Shown: positions 43,476 to 51,944 of the stretch, piece after piece
Layout: every line of letters begins with the position of its first letter
Numbering within the stretch: position 1 is the stretch's first letter
NCBI GenBank assembly: GCA_964383665.1
Contig: CAYLHO010000001.1
Span: 1-64,000, forward strand
DNA from: UMGS687 sp964383665
Lineage (GTDB): Bacteria; Bacillota; Clostridia; Christensenellales; UBA1242
Reading direction: 5' to 3'
DNA length: 64,000 bases
Translations under genes and position numbers: made by a program
Notes under the pieces: generated by a model
What the model saw: only the letters and a program-made list of their open reading frames with translations
Database searches by the model: none
Told to the model about the DNA's origin: nothing

Positions 43476-44366
43476 ATGAAAAAGTTTTTTGTATTTATAT
43501 TAATAGGATTATTTGGGTTAACACTTGCGGGCTGCACATCGGCAGTTACGCTTTCTGGAATTAACACAAACATTTCGTCATACTATTTTGTTGCTGATTT
43601 TTCAAGTGGATATGGAATGCTTAATGAAAGCGAAAAGGCGATTTTGGAAAATAAAGTTAATTCGCTTGCAAGCGATTATGTTGACGACCTTATTTTAAGA
43701 TATTACGCAGCACTTAATTTGTTTGAGGAAAACGGAAAGATTTCGGCAAATGAAAAAATTGTTTACAGGAATCATTTAACTTGTTCAACTTCTTGGGAAA
43801 ACGGAATGTTTTCAATTCAACTTGATTTCTATTCAAAAGAATCGTCAAGGATTTTCATTTTAAGTTCGGATTATGCAGGCATAACAAACGAAGAAACAAC
43901 TTTTAAAACCGTTTCAACCGAAAAATTTTCAGGTGTGTTCTCGAAAACAAAAAATAATTTGATTTCAACAAGTCTTGAAGATTATTTCCTTTCTGGGGCT
44001 AAGGCGGCGCTTTCAACTCTTGGAGGAGATTCTGCCCAAAAAATTAACACAACTGAATTCTATTATATGTTTGTAACTGAAAATGTTAAATTGAGAGCAA
44101 AAGATGCAAACGAAACGCTTGAGCTTTCGGGCGGAACAATTTATTGTTACTATTCAAACAGCGATTTTTCAGAACTTGAATTTGAGTTTTACATTGTTCA
44201 AGCAAATCGTCTTGTTTACTATTTAATTTGTCTTGCAATTTCATTCACGTTTGTTGCAATTTACCTTATGGTTATTTACTTTAAAAAACCTAAAAGCAAA
44301 CAAACTGAGCAAAAAGAACAAGACGAAACAACAAAAATTGAAATTCCAACAAATGGCGAAGGTTAA
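43476..44366 (+). CDS. Lipoprotein with additional C-terminal membrane span
   Basis: 296 residues. Signal peptide with lipobox TLAGC, then an extracellular domain of about 220 residues, then a membrane span (LVYYLICLAISFTFVAIYLM) and a charged cytoplasmic tail. It would be held at both ends. No known domain. AAGG lies five bases before the ATG at 43476; the ATG one codon earlier (43473) is also possible. TATAAT lies at 43442. It is followed closely by the membrane protein and dnaB genes. Confidence 0.75.
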   Translation: MKKFFVFILIGLFGLTLAGCTSAVTLSGINTNISSYYFVADFSSGYGMLNESEKAILENKVNSLASDYVDDLILRYYAALNLFEENGKISANEKIVYRNHLTCSTSWENGMFSIQLDFYSKESSRIFILSSDYAGITNEETTFKTVSTEKFSGVFSKTKNNLISTSLEDYFLSGAKAALSTLGGDSAQKINTTEFYYMFVTENVKLRAKDANETLELSGGTIYCYYSNSDFSELEFEFYIVQANRLVYYLICLAISFTFVAIYLMVIYFKKPKSKQTEQKEQDETTKIEIPTNGEG

Positions 44367-44372
44367 TTTAAT

Positions 44373-44400
44373 TTGACTTTCGCTTTTTTTATGTTATAAT
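44373..44400 (+). promoter_or_regulatory. Leaderless-type promoter before the small membrane protein and dnaB
   Basis: -35 TTGACT (44373-44378), 16-bp spacer, -10 TATAAT (44395-44400), then six bases and GTG at 44407. No Shine-Dalgarno sequence. Confidence 0.75.
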
Positions 44401-44406
44401 TCGCGT

Positions 44407-44670
44407 GTGATTGACGGAAAACAAAAGCGTAAATTTAAGAAAGATGTTAAGCGAAGAATGATTGAAATGTTTGCTTCAATTCCTTTTGGGGTTGGTTTTG
44501 CATTTCTTTTCTATTGGCTTAAACTTTCTGTTGGGCTTCAATTGTTTTTAACAGTTGTTTGCTGGGGTGCTGTTATTGGAATTGTTGAACTTGTTTTCTT
44601 TTTTGTTAACAGAGCAATTGAAAAACGAAATGAGTTGAAACCAAAACGTCGCGACCCATTTGCCGACTAG
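44407..44670 (+). CDS. Small membrane protein upstream of dnaB
   Basis: 87 residues with two membrane spans (about 24-40 and 46-68) between basic ends (KQKRKFKKDVKRR and KPKRRDPFAD). Unrecognised. Start GTG at 44407, leaderless by promoter spacing. The dnaB start is nine bases after its stop, so the two form an operon; rplI, the usual neighbour of dnaB, is not here. Confidence 0.75.
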   Translation: MIDGKQKRKFKKDVKRRMIEMFASIPFGVGFAFLFYWLKLSVGLQLFLTVVCWGAVIGIVELVFFFVNRAIEKRNELKPKRRDPFAD

Positions 44671-44679
44671 GAGGGAAAA

Positions 44680-46122
44680 ATGAGCGAAAAATTTAAAACC
44701 ATGCCACACAGCATTGAGGCGGAACAATCGGTTCTTGGCGCAATGCTTATTGATAATGAAGCGGCTTTAACAATTTTTTCGGCGCTTACGGGCGACGATT
44801 TCTATTCGGCTGTTAACAAACAAATTTATCAAAGAATGCAAGAACTCTATCGCGCAAACAAGCCAATTGACTTTGTTACATTAACCGATTTGCTTGATAA
44901 GAACGGCGAACTTGAAAACGCTGGGGGAATTGAATATATAACAACATTAACAAATGCTGTTCCTTCGGCTGCAAACTTCAAATATTATGTTGACATTGTT
45001 AAAAGAGATTCGCTTTTCAGAAAACTTATTGCAAGCGGGCAAAAGATTATTGAAACGGCATATGATGCAACCGACGACAAGGCGGCTTTAAAATTTGCAG
45101 AAAAAGAAATTTTTGATATTGCAGAAAATCAAGACGTTTCGTCGCTTGAACATATTGAAGGTGCGCTTAAGGAAGTTATTGAGAAACTTAACAAAATTGC
45201 AAAAGATCCTAACTCGCTTCGTGGACTTTCAACAGGGTTCACAGATTTAGATGCAATAACAAACGGGCTTCAAAACTCCGACCTTATTTTGCTTGCAGCG
45301 CGTCCTGGTGTTGGAAAAACATCGCTTGCGATGAACATTGTTACAAATGCTGCAGTTGACGGGCAGAAAAACTGTGCAATTTTCTCCTTGGAAATGCCAA
45401 AAACTCAAATTGCTCAAAGATCGATGTGTTCTGTTGCTGGAGTTAGCATGGAAAAGGCTCTTAAGGGGCAACTTTCTGTTGATGAATGGACAGCAATGAT
45501 TAAGGCAAGCAGAAAACTTTCGGAAGCAAACATTTTTATTGATGATTCGAGCATTAATGACCCAAATGATATCCTTTCGAAATGCAGAAGAATTAAGCGC
45601 GAACGCGGACTTGATCTTGTTATGATTGACTATCTTCAACTTATGAAAGCAGATAAAAACTCCAACTATGATAACAAGGTTTTGGAAGTTGGGGAAATAA
45701 CAAGAACTCTTAAAATTGCAGCAAGAGAACTTAATGTTCCAATAATTTTGTTATCGCAACTTTCGCGTGCTGTTGAACAAAGAAAAGGCGACCATAGACC
45801 GGTTCTTTCCGACCTTAGAGACAGCGGATCAATTGAGCAAGATGCAGATATTGTTATGTTTATTTATAAACCAGACATGTATAACGATGTTGTTACGGAA
45901 GAAAGCGATGTTGCAGAACTTATTGTTGCAAAGCACAGAAATGGGCGACAGGGAACTGTTAAATTGCGTTGGATTGGAGAAACAACAAGCTTTGCCGATT
46001 ACAACAAAGGGCAACAAGTTCAAAAGCCAAAAACTGTTGTTGCACAAACCGACGAGGAAACGCGCGCGGACCCTGTTTATGACGAAAAAGAACTTGAGGA
46101 AATTAAGGACTTATTCGATTAA
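44680..46122 (+). CDS. dnaB: Replicative DNA helicase DnaB
   Basis: Hexameric helicase that unwinds DNA at the replication fork. 480 residues. The N-terminal domain starts MPHSIEAEQSVLGAMLIDNE; the RecA-like domain has LSTGFTDLDAITNGL, Walker A AARPGVGKTSLAMNI, FSLEMPKTQIAQR, Walker B DLVMIDYLQLM, and LSRAVEQRKGDHRPVLSDLR with the arginine finger region, then FIYKPDMYND. TAGGAGGG precedes the ATG. No intein. A terminator follows. Confidence 0.98.
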   Translation: MSEKFKTMPHSIEAEQSVLGAMLIDNEAALTIFSALTGDDFYSAVNKQIYQRMQELYRANKPIDFVTLTDLLDKNGELENAGGIEYITTLTNAVPSAANFKYYVDIVKRDSLFRKLIASGQKIIETAYDATDDKAALKFAEKEIFDIAENQDVSSLEHIEGALKEVIEKLNKIAKDPNSLRGLSTGFTDLDAITNGLQNSDLILLAARPGVGKTSLAMNIVTNAAVDGQKNCAIFSLEMPKTQIAQRSMCSVAGVSMEKALKGQLSVDEWTAMIKASRKLSEANIFIDDSSINDPNDILSKCRRIKRERGLDLVMIDYLQLMKADKNSNYDNKVLEVGEITRTLKIAARELNVPIILLSQLSRAVEQRKGDHRPVLSDLRDSGSIEQDADIVMFIYKPDMYNDVVTEESDVAELIVAKHRNGRQGTVKLRWIGETTSFADYNKGQQVQKPKTVVAQTDEETRADPVYDEKELEEIKDLFD

Positions 46123-46137
46123 AAGTTATTAATATAA

Positions 46138-46167
46138 AAGAAGAACCTTGAAGAGGGTTCTTTTTTT
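46138..46167 (+). terminator. Terminator of dnaB
   Basis: AGAACC pairs with GGTTCT (plus a G-U pair) around a 6-nt loop, then seven T. Confidence 0.8.
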
Positions 46168-46311
46168 GTTGTTAGTTTTAAAAGGTTGAAATTTAGGCGT
46201 AAATTGGCATTATCAGCGCGAAAAAACAAGAAAAAAGTCGAATATTGTAAAAAAATAGTAAAAAGATTTTGATATTTTTACAAAAATTAGTAAAATTAAT
46301 GGCAGACGTGA

Positions 46312-46341
46312 TTGACAATGGACATTTTTGATTCTTATAAT
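46312..46341 (+). promoter_or_regulatory. Promoter of the sigma-like gene
   Basis: -35 TTGACA (46312-46317), 18-bp spacer, -10 TATAAT (46336-46341). Just upstream (46240-46300) TAGTAAAA occurs twice and GTAAAAA / TTTTTAC forms an inverted repeat, possibly an operator. Confidence 0.7.
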
Positions 46342-46399
46342 TTTTTTGTCATTATGAAAATTAATTGGCAAATTGTATTTAATTAATAAGGGGAAATCT

Positions 46400-46966
46400 A
46401 TGGAATTAGAAGTTTGGGCAAGAACAATGTTAACGGTTCAAAGACATTTGGAAAGAGTTACAAAGGCTCTTGATAAAATCATTTTAAAGAAGGCTGTTTC
46501 ATCGGCTTTTGTTACATCTAAGAACTTAATGGAGCAAAGCGTTGAAAAGATTAGCAAATACATAATTAACCTTTCGCAAAGCAAGATTAACCTTATTAAC
46601 TTAAACACAATTTGTGTTAACTCGCTTAAAGGGATTGACAAAACTTCTGCGAAAATTTTGATTTTAAAGCATATCGACGGCAAGCAGAGCAACGAAATTG
46701 CGTCGCTTTTGGGTCTTAGCAACAGAACGTATTTCAGGCGTCTTAATTTGGCTTATGAGAAAATTGTTGGTTGGCTTTTGGCAAATCACTATGATGCGGA
46801 ATTTTTTGCGAAAAACTATTTTTCTGAAGGCTGGATTATGGAAGTTTATAATAAAAATCTTGAAGTTGTTTCAAGCAGCAAACAAAGCGATGTTTGCATT
46901 GATGTTGGGCTTTTGAAGGGGATTGTTTCGTCAATTGCAAAAGCGGCTCATTCGTCATACTCATAA
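46400..46966 (+). CDS. Sigma-region-4-like HTH protein
   Basis: 188 residues, soluble. The central part LILKHIDGKQSNEIASLLGL followed by SNRTYFRRLNLAYEKIVGWL is a helix-turn-helix of the sigma-70 region 4 type. There is no region 2, so it is not a whole sigma factor; phage late-gene regulators (ArpU-like) have this layout and often lie near a terminase gene, as one does here 0.9 kb on. That link is inference. AAGGGGAAA precedes the ATG. Its 3' end overlaps the convergent gene by 19 bp. Confidence 0.65.
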   Translation: MELEVWARTMLTVQRHLERVTKALDKIILKKAVSSAFVTSKNLMEQSVEKISKYIINLSQSKINLINLNTICVNSLKGIDKTSAKILILKHIDGKQSNEIASLLGLSNRTYFRRLNLAYEKIVGWLLANHYDAEFFAKNYFSEGWIMEVYNKNLEVVSSSKQSDVCIDVGLLKGIVSSIAKAAHSSYS

Positions 46967-47796
46967 TAATCTTGGTGGCGAATTTTTTTGCGTTTTTTCC
47001 TAGGTTTAAGGTCGGCTTCCTCAAGTGCTTTTGCTGTTATTTTTGTTGGACGGAAAAGGAGATAGATAATAATTAAGCATGGAAGGCAAACTGCAATTAT
47101 TATAACAATTTGAGTTGCGGACGGAAGAGAGCTTAATACGTCGTCGCTAGAGGGGGTTGCGGAAACATCAACCGTGAAATTTGGCTCGTCGATATATTCC
47201 AAAACTTCGGTGTTAGTTGGAATTTCGGTTAGGGAATCGCAAAATGCATTGTAAACATATCCAAAATATTCTTTTCCATTTTTAATATACTTACAAAAAA
47301 ACCAAGTTTGAGTTCGGTTTGAAATTGCTTCCTCGCCTTCAATTTCACCATAATATTTTAAATTGGTTTCAAGATAGCCAAGTTGTTCAATTGTGTTTAT
47401 GCCTTGCGATTGGCTTGGGGAGGAGCGAAGTTCAACTCCGCCTGGAACAAAAACACGAAAAGTTGCGTTTGCAAAAGGTGTTTCGGGAACCCCGCTTACG
47501 CATTGGACTTCCGATTTTTTAACGTAGCCATAAACATCGATGTAGCGCGCGGAAAAGAACAAATCGTTTTCGCACCTGTCGATTTGGATATAGTAACTTT
47601 GCGGAATTACGAAGTAGACATTTGAAAAGGTTTCGTCTCCGCTTGTTGAACGATAGAGTTTAACATTTTTTGAAATCGCTTTTGCAAAAAATGTTTCATT
47701 GGCGAAAACAGTTGTTATGTTTGGAAGTTGAAAAAAACGGGGCAAAACAGCCGCAAGAATTAACAAAAAACAGAAAATATAACTCTTTTTTTGCAT
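46948..47796 (-). CDS. Secreted, C-terminally anchored SH3-like protein
   Basis: 282 residues. A signal peptide ends near residue 32 (TTVFANE). The outer part has two SH3b-like stretches: VKLYRSTSG...YIQIDRCENDLFFSARYIDVYGYV, and VELRSSPS...WFFCKYIKNGKEYFGYVYN. A C-terminal membrane span (IVIIIAVCLPCLIIIYLLF) is followed by a basic tail (KPRKKRKKIRHQ). SH3b-like modules often bind cell wall. The start has no ribosome site; TAAACT ends six bases upstream. Confidence 0.65.
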   Translation of the reverse strand: MQKKSYIFCFLLILAAVLPRFFQLPNITTVFANETFFAKAISKNVKLYRSTSGDETFSNVYFVIPQSYYIQIDRCENDLFFSARYIDVYGYVKKSEVQCVSGVPETPFANATFRVFVPGGVELRSSPSQSQGINTIEQLGYLETNLKYYGEIEGEEAISNRTQTWFFCKYIKNGKEYFGYVYNAFCDSLTEIPTNTEVLEYIDEPNFTVDVSATPSSDDVLSSLPSATQIVIIIAVCLPCLIIIYLLFRPTKITAKALEEADLKPRKKRKKIRHQDYYEYDE

Positions 47797-47802
47797 GATT
47801 AA

Positions 47803-47832
47803 AGTTTAACAATTTAACGGGGGTTGAGTTAA
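47803..47832 (-). promoter_or_regulatory. Leaderless-type promoter of the SH3-like protein gene
   Basis: Minus strand: -35 TTAACT, 18-bp spacer, -10 TAAACT (47808-47803), six bases, ATG. Weaker hexamers than the others. Confidence 0.45.
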
Positions 47833-47871
47833 GAAGAAAAAAGTCGATTTATTTGGGAAAACAGAGAGAAA

Positions 47872-49329
47872 ATGAAAAAACAAAAAATTTATGAGTCAAT
47901 TTTTGAAATTGAAAGCGAAATTGAAAGGAGAAACAAGTTTTCTGCGCTTGAAAAATATAACACGGGAGAGAAAAAGCACCTTAAACAGCTTGAGTTTCAC
48001 AAATGCACAAAAAGAAACAGGTGGGTTTTTGGAGGGAACAGAAGCGGAAAAACCGAGTGTGGGGCGGTTGAATGCGTTTGGCTTGCAAGAGGAATTCACC
48101 CTTTTCGCACTAACAAAAAAGATGTTTCAATTTGGGTTGTTTCGCTTTCGAAGCAGGTTCAAAGAGATGTTGCGCAAAGCAAAATTTTTTCCTATTTAAA
48201 ACCAGAATGGATTTCGGAAATCGTTATGGAAACGGGAAGCAAGGATTTCCCGCAAAACGGTTTTGTTGACTATATTTTAATTGAAAATGTTTTTGGTGGG
48301 AAAAGTAAGATTGGGTTTAAAAGTTGCGACCAAGGACGTGAAAAGTTTCAAGGCACGTCTCTTGACTTTGTTTGGTTTGACGAAGAGCCGCCGGAAGAAA
48401 TCTATCGGGAATGCAAGATGCGTGTTATCGACCGATGCGGGGAAATTTTTGGCACGATGACGCCGCTTAAGGGGCTTACCTGGGTTTATAACGAGATTTA
48501 TTTAAACGAAGGGAACGACGATGAGGTGTGGTCGATTTCTATGAACTGGGACGATAATCCATATTTGGACGTGAAGGAAATTAAGAGTCTTAAATCAAGC
48601 ATGAGCGAGGAGGAACTTGAGGCAAGGTGCTATGGAAAGTTTAGGAGTTTTGGGGGACTTGTCTATCCCGAATTTGACCCGCAAATTCATGTTATTGAGC
48701 CTTTTGATGTTCCAAAAGAATGGTTCGACAAAATTTCAATTGACCCCGGGCTTAACAACCCTCTTTCTGCGCACTGGTATGCCGTTGACTTTGATGGAAA
48801 TGTTTTTGTTATTGCGGAGCACTATGAGGCGAGAAGGGATATAATTTATCATGCAAATGCAATTAAGCGCATATGCGAAAATTTGAACTGGAAAACGGGG
48901 TTTGGCGGAAAGGTTGAGGCAATTATCGACAGCGCTGCAACTCAAACAACTCTTGCAAGCGAAAAAAGCGTTTGTGATTTGTTTTTTGAAAATGGGATTT
49001 TGGCAAACCCACATGTTAACAAGGACCTGTTTTCTGGGATCAACAAAGTTAAGTCGTATTTGAAAAACGCAGAGGGGAAAAGCAAACTTTTTATTTTTAA
49101 AAACTGCGAAAATTTAATTATGGAAATTAAGGGCTATTTTTGGGCCAATGGCGACAGACCAACAAAAAAAGACGACCATTCGCTTGATGAACTTCGTTAT
49201 TACATTATGTCGCGTCCAGAACCTGCGAAAGTTAAGACAATAAAAACTGATGTTGAGAAGGACAAGGAAAGGCTTATTCGAAAACTTGACTTTTCAAGAA
49301 AAAGCTTTGGAATTAAAAAGATTAATTAA
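47872..49329 (+). CDS. Phage-type terminase large subunit, orphan
   Basis: DNA-packaging motor and nuclease, 485 residues, full length. The ATPase has Walker A VFGGNRSGKTECGAVE and Walker B FVWFDEEPPEEIY, with GTMTPLKGLTWVY as coupling motif. The RNase H-like nuclease shows SIDPGLNNPLSAHW, EAIIDSAATQ and KKDDHSLDELRYYI, giving the acidic metal ligands. No portal, capsid, protease or tail gene is near, so it is either a prophage remnant or a domesticated gene; the intact active sites favour continued use. A weak GAGAG precedes the ATG. Confidence 0.85.
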   Translation: MKKQKIYESIFEIESEIERRNKFSALEKYNTGEKKHLKQLEFHKCTKRNRWVFGGNRSGKTECGAVECVWLARGIHPFRTNKKDVSIWVVSLSKQVQRDVAQSKIFSYLKPEWISEIVMETGSKDFPQNGFVDYILIENVFGGKSKIGFKSCDQGREKFQGTSLDFVWFDEEPPEEIYRECKMRVIDRCGEIFGTMTPLKGLTWVYNEIYLNEGNDDEVWSISMNWDDNPYLDVKEIKSLKSSMSEEELEARCYGKFRSFGGLVYPEFDPQIHVIEPFDVPKEWFDKISIDPGLNNPLSAHWYAVDFDGNVFVIAEHYEARRDIIYHANAIKRICENLNWKTGFGGKVEAIIDSAATQTTLASEKSVCDLFFENGILANPHVNKDLFSGINKVKSYLKNAEGKSKLFIFKNCENLIMEIKGYFWANGDRPTKKDDHSLDELRYYIMSRPEPAKVKTIKTDVEKDKERLIRKLDFSRKSFGIKKIN

Positions 49330-49344
49330 TGGAATAATATATAA

Positions 49345-49713
49345 ATGCTCGACAGAAAAGAGAAAATTGTTATGTCATATATTTTTCTTAAATGCGAAAA
49401 CGACGAAAAGAACAAAACTCGTCTTTTTTCGTCGCAAGAAATTGTTGATTTGCTTGCAAAAAGAAAGTATGTTGTTTCAACAAGCGAACTTAATGAAATT
49501 ATGATTTCTCTTTCAAAGGACGGACTTATTGATTTTGTTTCAAGCGAAAGCAAAAAGGGAAGTGTTTTTTGCATTTCGCTTAAAGAAAAGGGGCTTTTGT
49601 TTAAAAAAGACAGCCAAAAGGAAAAGTTGCATGCTTCGTGGATTATCCTTCGGACGGCGCTTTTGGCTGTTTTAAGTTTTGTTGTTGGGCTTTTGCTTAG
49701 AGCAATTTTTTAG
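49345..49713 (+). CDS. Winged-helix protein with C-terminal membrane span
   Basis: 122 residues. Residues about 5-85 look like a winged helix (SSQEIVDLLAKRKYVVSTSE, LNEIMISLSKDGLIDFVSSE). A membrane span at the C-terminus (LRTALLAVLSFVVGLLLRAIF) would place the DNA-binding part on the inner face of the membrane. No ribosome site; AATAAT ends six bases before the ATG but no good -35 is seen, so it may instead be translated with the terminase gene 15 bp upstream. Confidence 0.65.
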   Translation: MLDRKEKIVMSYIFLKCENDEKNKTRLFSSQEIVDLLAKRKYVVSTSELNEIMISLSKDGLIDFVSSESKKGSVFCISLKEKGLLFKKDSQKEKLHASWIILRTALLAVLSFVVGLLLRAIF

Positions 49714-49756
49714 CAAATTATGACGAAAAGCAATAAGCTGCTGTTAAAATTTTATT

Positions 49757-49782
49757 AAAAAGGGGGCTATTCCCCTTTTTTT
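49757..49782 (+). terminator. Terminator after the winged-helix gene
   Basis: AAAAAGGGG pairs with CCCCTTTTT around a 6-nt loop, T-run follows. Confidence 0.85.
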
Positions 49783-49783
49783 G

Positions 49784-49812
49784 TTGATTTTTTTTTGAAA
49801 TAAGGTTATAGT
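49784..49812 (+). promoter_or_regulatory. Promoter of the degenerate ABC operon
   Basis: -35 TTGATT (49784-49789), 17-bp spacer, -10 TATAGT (49807-49812). Confidence 0.55.
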
Positions 49813-49836
49813 TATATTAACCAAAAGAGAGGGAAA

Positions 49837-50481
49837 ATGATTCTTGTTAAAAATTTAAGTTTAAAGTTCACAAAGGAATTTTATGCGCTGTTTGAAATTA
49901 ACCTTGAAATTAAAAAGGGCGAGGCTGTTGCGTTGCTTGGCGAGGAACACAGCGGAAAAACAACTCTTTTAAGGGTTCTTTCTAAACTTGAAAAGGATTA
50001 CACAGGCGAAGTTTACATCAAAAACATTCCGCTTAAGAAAGTGGATTTTTCTGTTGATGTTAACATGGGATATATTCCTGCTGCTCCTGTTTTTCTTGAG
50101 AAGAAAACAGTTTACCAAAACCTTCAAGAACTTTTGAAATCCAGAAAAATTAACAAATCACAACGAGAAGAAAAAATTAACAAACTTTTGATTGAATATA
50201 ATCTTGAAAAATATCGCGACGAAAAAGTTAAAAATCTTTCACTTTTCGAAAAATATATTCTTTCAATTGCGCGCCTTTCTCTTCGAGAAATTGAAATTGT
50301 TTTGATTGATAACATTTTTGAAAATCTTTCAGAAGAGGAATATGAAAAGGTTTGCGAACTTATTAAAAAACAATTCCTTCAAAACAAAGTTACAACTGTT
50401 GTTGCAACAACATCTTCCTCGGTTGCCAAGGACTTGACAAAACGAACAATTAAGTTTAAACTTGGCTCGATAATGGAATAG
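49837..50481 (+). CDS. Degenerate ABC-type ATPase
   Basis: 214 residues, fold of an ABC transporter ATP-binding subunit. Walker A is kept (LLGEEHSGKTTLLRVL) and the Q-loop region is near YIPAAP (no Gln seen). The signature, normally LSGGQ, reads LSLFE, and Walker B reads IVLIDNIFENLS with Asn in place of the catalytic Glu. It may bind ATP but probably hydrolyses it poorly or not at all. GAGAGGG precedes the ATG. It starts an operon with a PucR-type HTH protein and a membrane protein, so it may sense rather than transport. Confidence 0.8.
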   Translation: MILVKNLSLKFTKEFYALFEINLEIKKGEAVALLGEEHSGKTTLLRVLSKLEKDYTGEVYIKNIPLKKVDFSVDVNMGYIPAAPVFLEKKTVYQNLQELLKSRKINKSQREEKINKLLIEYNLEKYRDEKVKNLSLFEKYILSIARLSLREIEIVLIDNIFENLSEEEYEKVCELIKKQFLQNKVTTVVATTSSSVAKDLTKRTIKFKLGSIME

Positions 50482-50522
50482 CAAAAGAAAAAATTTTAAC
50501 TTGAATTAAACTTGGGAGCAGT

Positions 50523-50873
50523 ATGAAAAACGAAAATGCTATTTTCACAGTTCAATCTAACAGAGATCTTTTTTCAACAGAGCGTGTTGCTGGAAAAAAA
50601 CTTCATGTTGTTGACTATAAAAGATTTTTTAAGAATAAAGAACTTATTAAAATCCTTGAAAACGAGGCTCTTTGCGAAACGGCAAAGGCTTTCTTGAACG
50701 GAAATTTGAATCTTGCTTTGGCTTCAACAAATTCTTACATGCATAGGAACACTCTTATCTATCGCATTGAAAAAATTAACGCAACAATTGGGCTTGATTT
50801 GAAGAAATTTGAGGATTGCGTTCTTTTTGTTAACATGTTAGAAATCTATAAAATGGTGGTAAGCAAAAAATGA
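50523..50873 (+). CDS. PucR/CdaR-type C-terminal HTH protein
   Basis: 116 residues. The second half (LALASTNSYMHRNTLIYRIE, then KINATIGLDLKKFEDC) is the HTH_30 domain found at the C-terminus of PucR and CdaR regulators; the sensory part of those proteins is missing, so this is a stand-alone DNA-binding unit. GGGAG precedes the ATG, 42 bp after the ATPase gene. Its stop overlaps the next start (ATGA). It probably acts with its neighbours, for example by partnering with the degenerate ATPase. Confidence 0.8.
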   Translation: MKNENAIFTVQSNRDLFSTERVAGKKLHVVDYKRFFKNKELIKILENEALCETAKAFLNGNLNLALASTNSYMHRNTLIYRIEKINATIGLDLKKFEDCVLFVNMLEIYKMVVSKK

Positions 50874-51808
50874 TGTTTAAAAACTCATGTAAATTAGTTG
50901 CTGCAAATTTCGCAATCGTTTGGAAGTTGATTCTTTATTACATTATTGTTGCAGGAATCACAATTGGCTTGATTGCTCCTTTTTTTGGAACAATTGGTGA
51001 GTTTTTTAATGCAAGCGGAACGCTTAACGAAATTGGAACTCTTTTAACAAGATTCAACGTTTCGGTTAATCCTTTCGATCTTATTGTTGATCTTAACACT
51101 GTTTTAACAAATCTTTTGAATTTAATTTTTGAGTTTTTCTTTGCTAAAACATGGGTCGCAATTTATTTAAGCGTTGTTGTTTTCTATGTTTTCCCATTCC
51201 TTCTTGGGCTTGCCGACCTTGCGGTTGGGCAATCGCTTTTTGGATATATGAGCAGTTTAACAAGATATTCGTTCGTTGGGTCATACATGAAGTTTTTTGC
51301 TCGCAGCGCAAGATTCCAACTTTTCAAAACCCTTGTTATGCTTCCAGTTAATTTGCTTATCATAACTCTTCTTGTTTTAACCCTTCGTTTAACTCTTATT
51401 GGCGGAGTTATGGTTTATTTCATGCCGTTCATTATTGTTGCGGTTTTAATTATTTTGATGTCGCTTAAGAAAACATTTTTTGCGGGGTGGATGCCAGCAA
51501 TTGTTGTTTACGATTGCAACATGTTCAAAGGGTTTGCAAAAGGCTTTAAAGCGGTTATGAGAAGATTTTTCAAAATATTCTCAAATGCGCTTGTTATAAT
51601 GCTTCTTTGCGTTGGAATTATCTATGTTTTTGGAACATTTGCATCGCCAGTTCTTGTTCCATTCTTTGCGGTTTTCTTCTATGTTTTTGAAATGGTTATG
51701 TTCTTTGGAAGCCAAGGAATGAGATATTATGTTGACCTTGACACAATCCTTTCGCCAAAACGTTTGGAAGAAAGCGATTCATTTAAAAAAGTTAAAAAAA
51801 TTATTTAA
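50870..51808 (+). CDS. Polytopic membrane protein, third gene of the degenerate ABC operon
   Basis: 312 residues with about six membrane spans (for example LILYYIIVAGITIGLIAPFF, YLSVVVFYVFPFLLGLADLA, LVIMLLCVGIIYVFGTFASP). Not clearly an ABC permease; no family recognised. It overlaps the HTH gene by four bases, and ATGATG offers two adjacent starts; GGTGG lies upstream. A weak hairpin GGCAA-AAT-TTGCC (51867-51879) follows. Confidence 0.75.
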   Translation: MMFKNSCKLVAANFAIVWKLILYYIIVAGITIGLIAPFFGTIGEFFNASGTLNEIGTLLTRFNVSVNPFDLIVDLNTVLTNLLNLIFEFFFAKTWVAIYLSVVVFYVFPFLLGLADLAVGQSLFGYMSSLTRYSFVGSYMKFFARSARFQLFKTLVMLPVNLLIITLLVLTLRLTLIGGVMVYFMPFIIVAVLIILMSLKKTFFAGWMPAIVVYDCNMFKGFAKGFKAVMRRFFKIFSNALVIMLLCVGIIYVFGTFASPVLVPFFAVFFYVFEMVMFFGSQGMRYYVDLDTILSPKRLEESDSFKKVKKII

Positions 51809-51944
51809 TTTATTTTTTCTGCAACTTAAAAAACATTAAATTGTTTAAATCAATTCAAGAGATAAAGGCAAAATTTGCCAAATTTTTAAATTGAAAATAA
51901 AGCAATATTTTTTGCTTTAAATATATTATATAAAGGAATATTTT

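Noticed and set aside
46400..49713. Complete prophage
   Set aside because: Only a terminase and a possible regulator are phage-like; capsid, portal, tail, lysis and integrase genes and att repeats were not seen.
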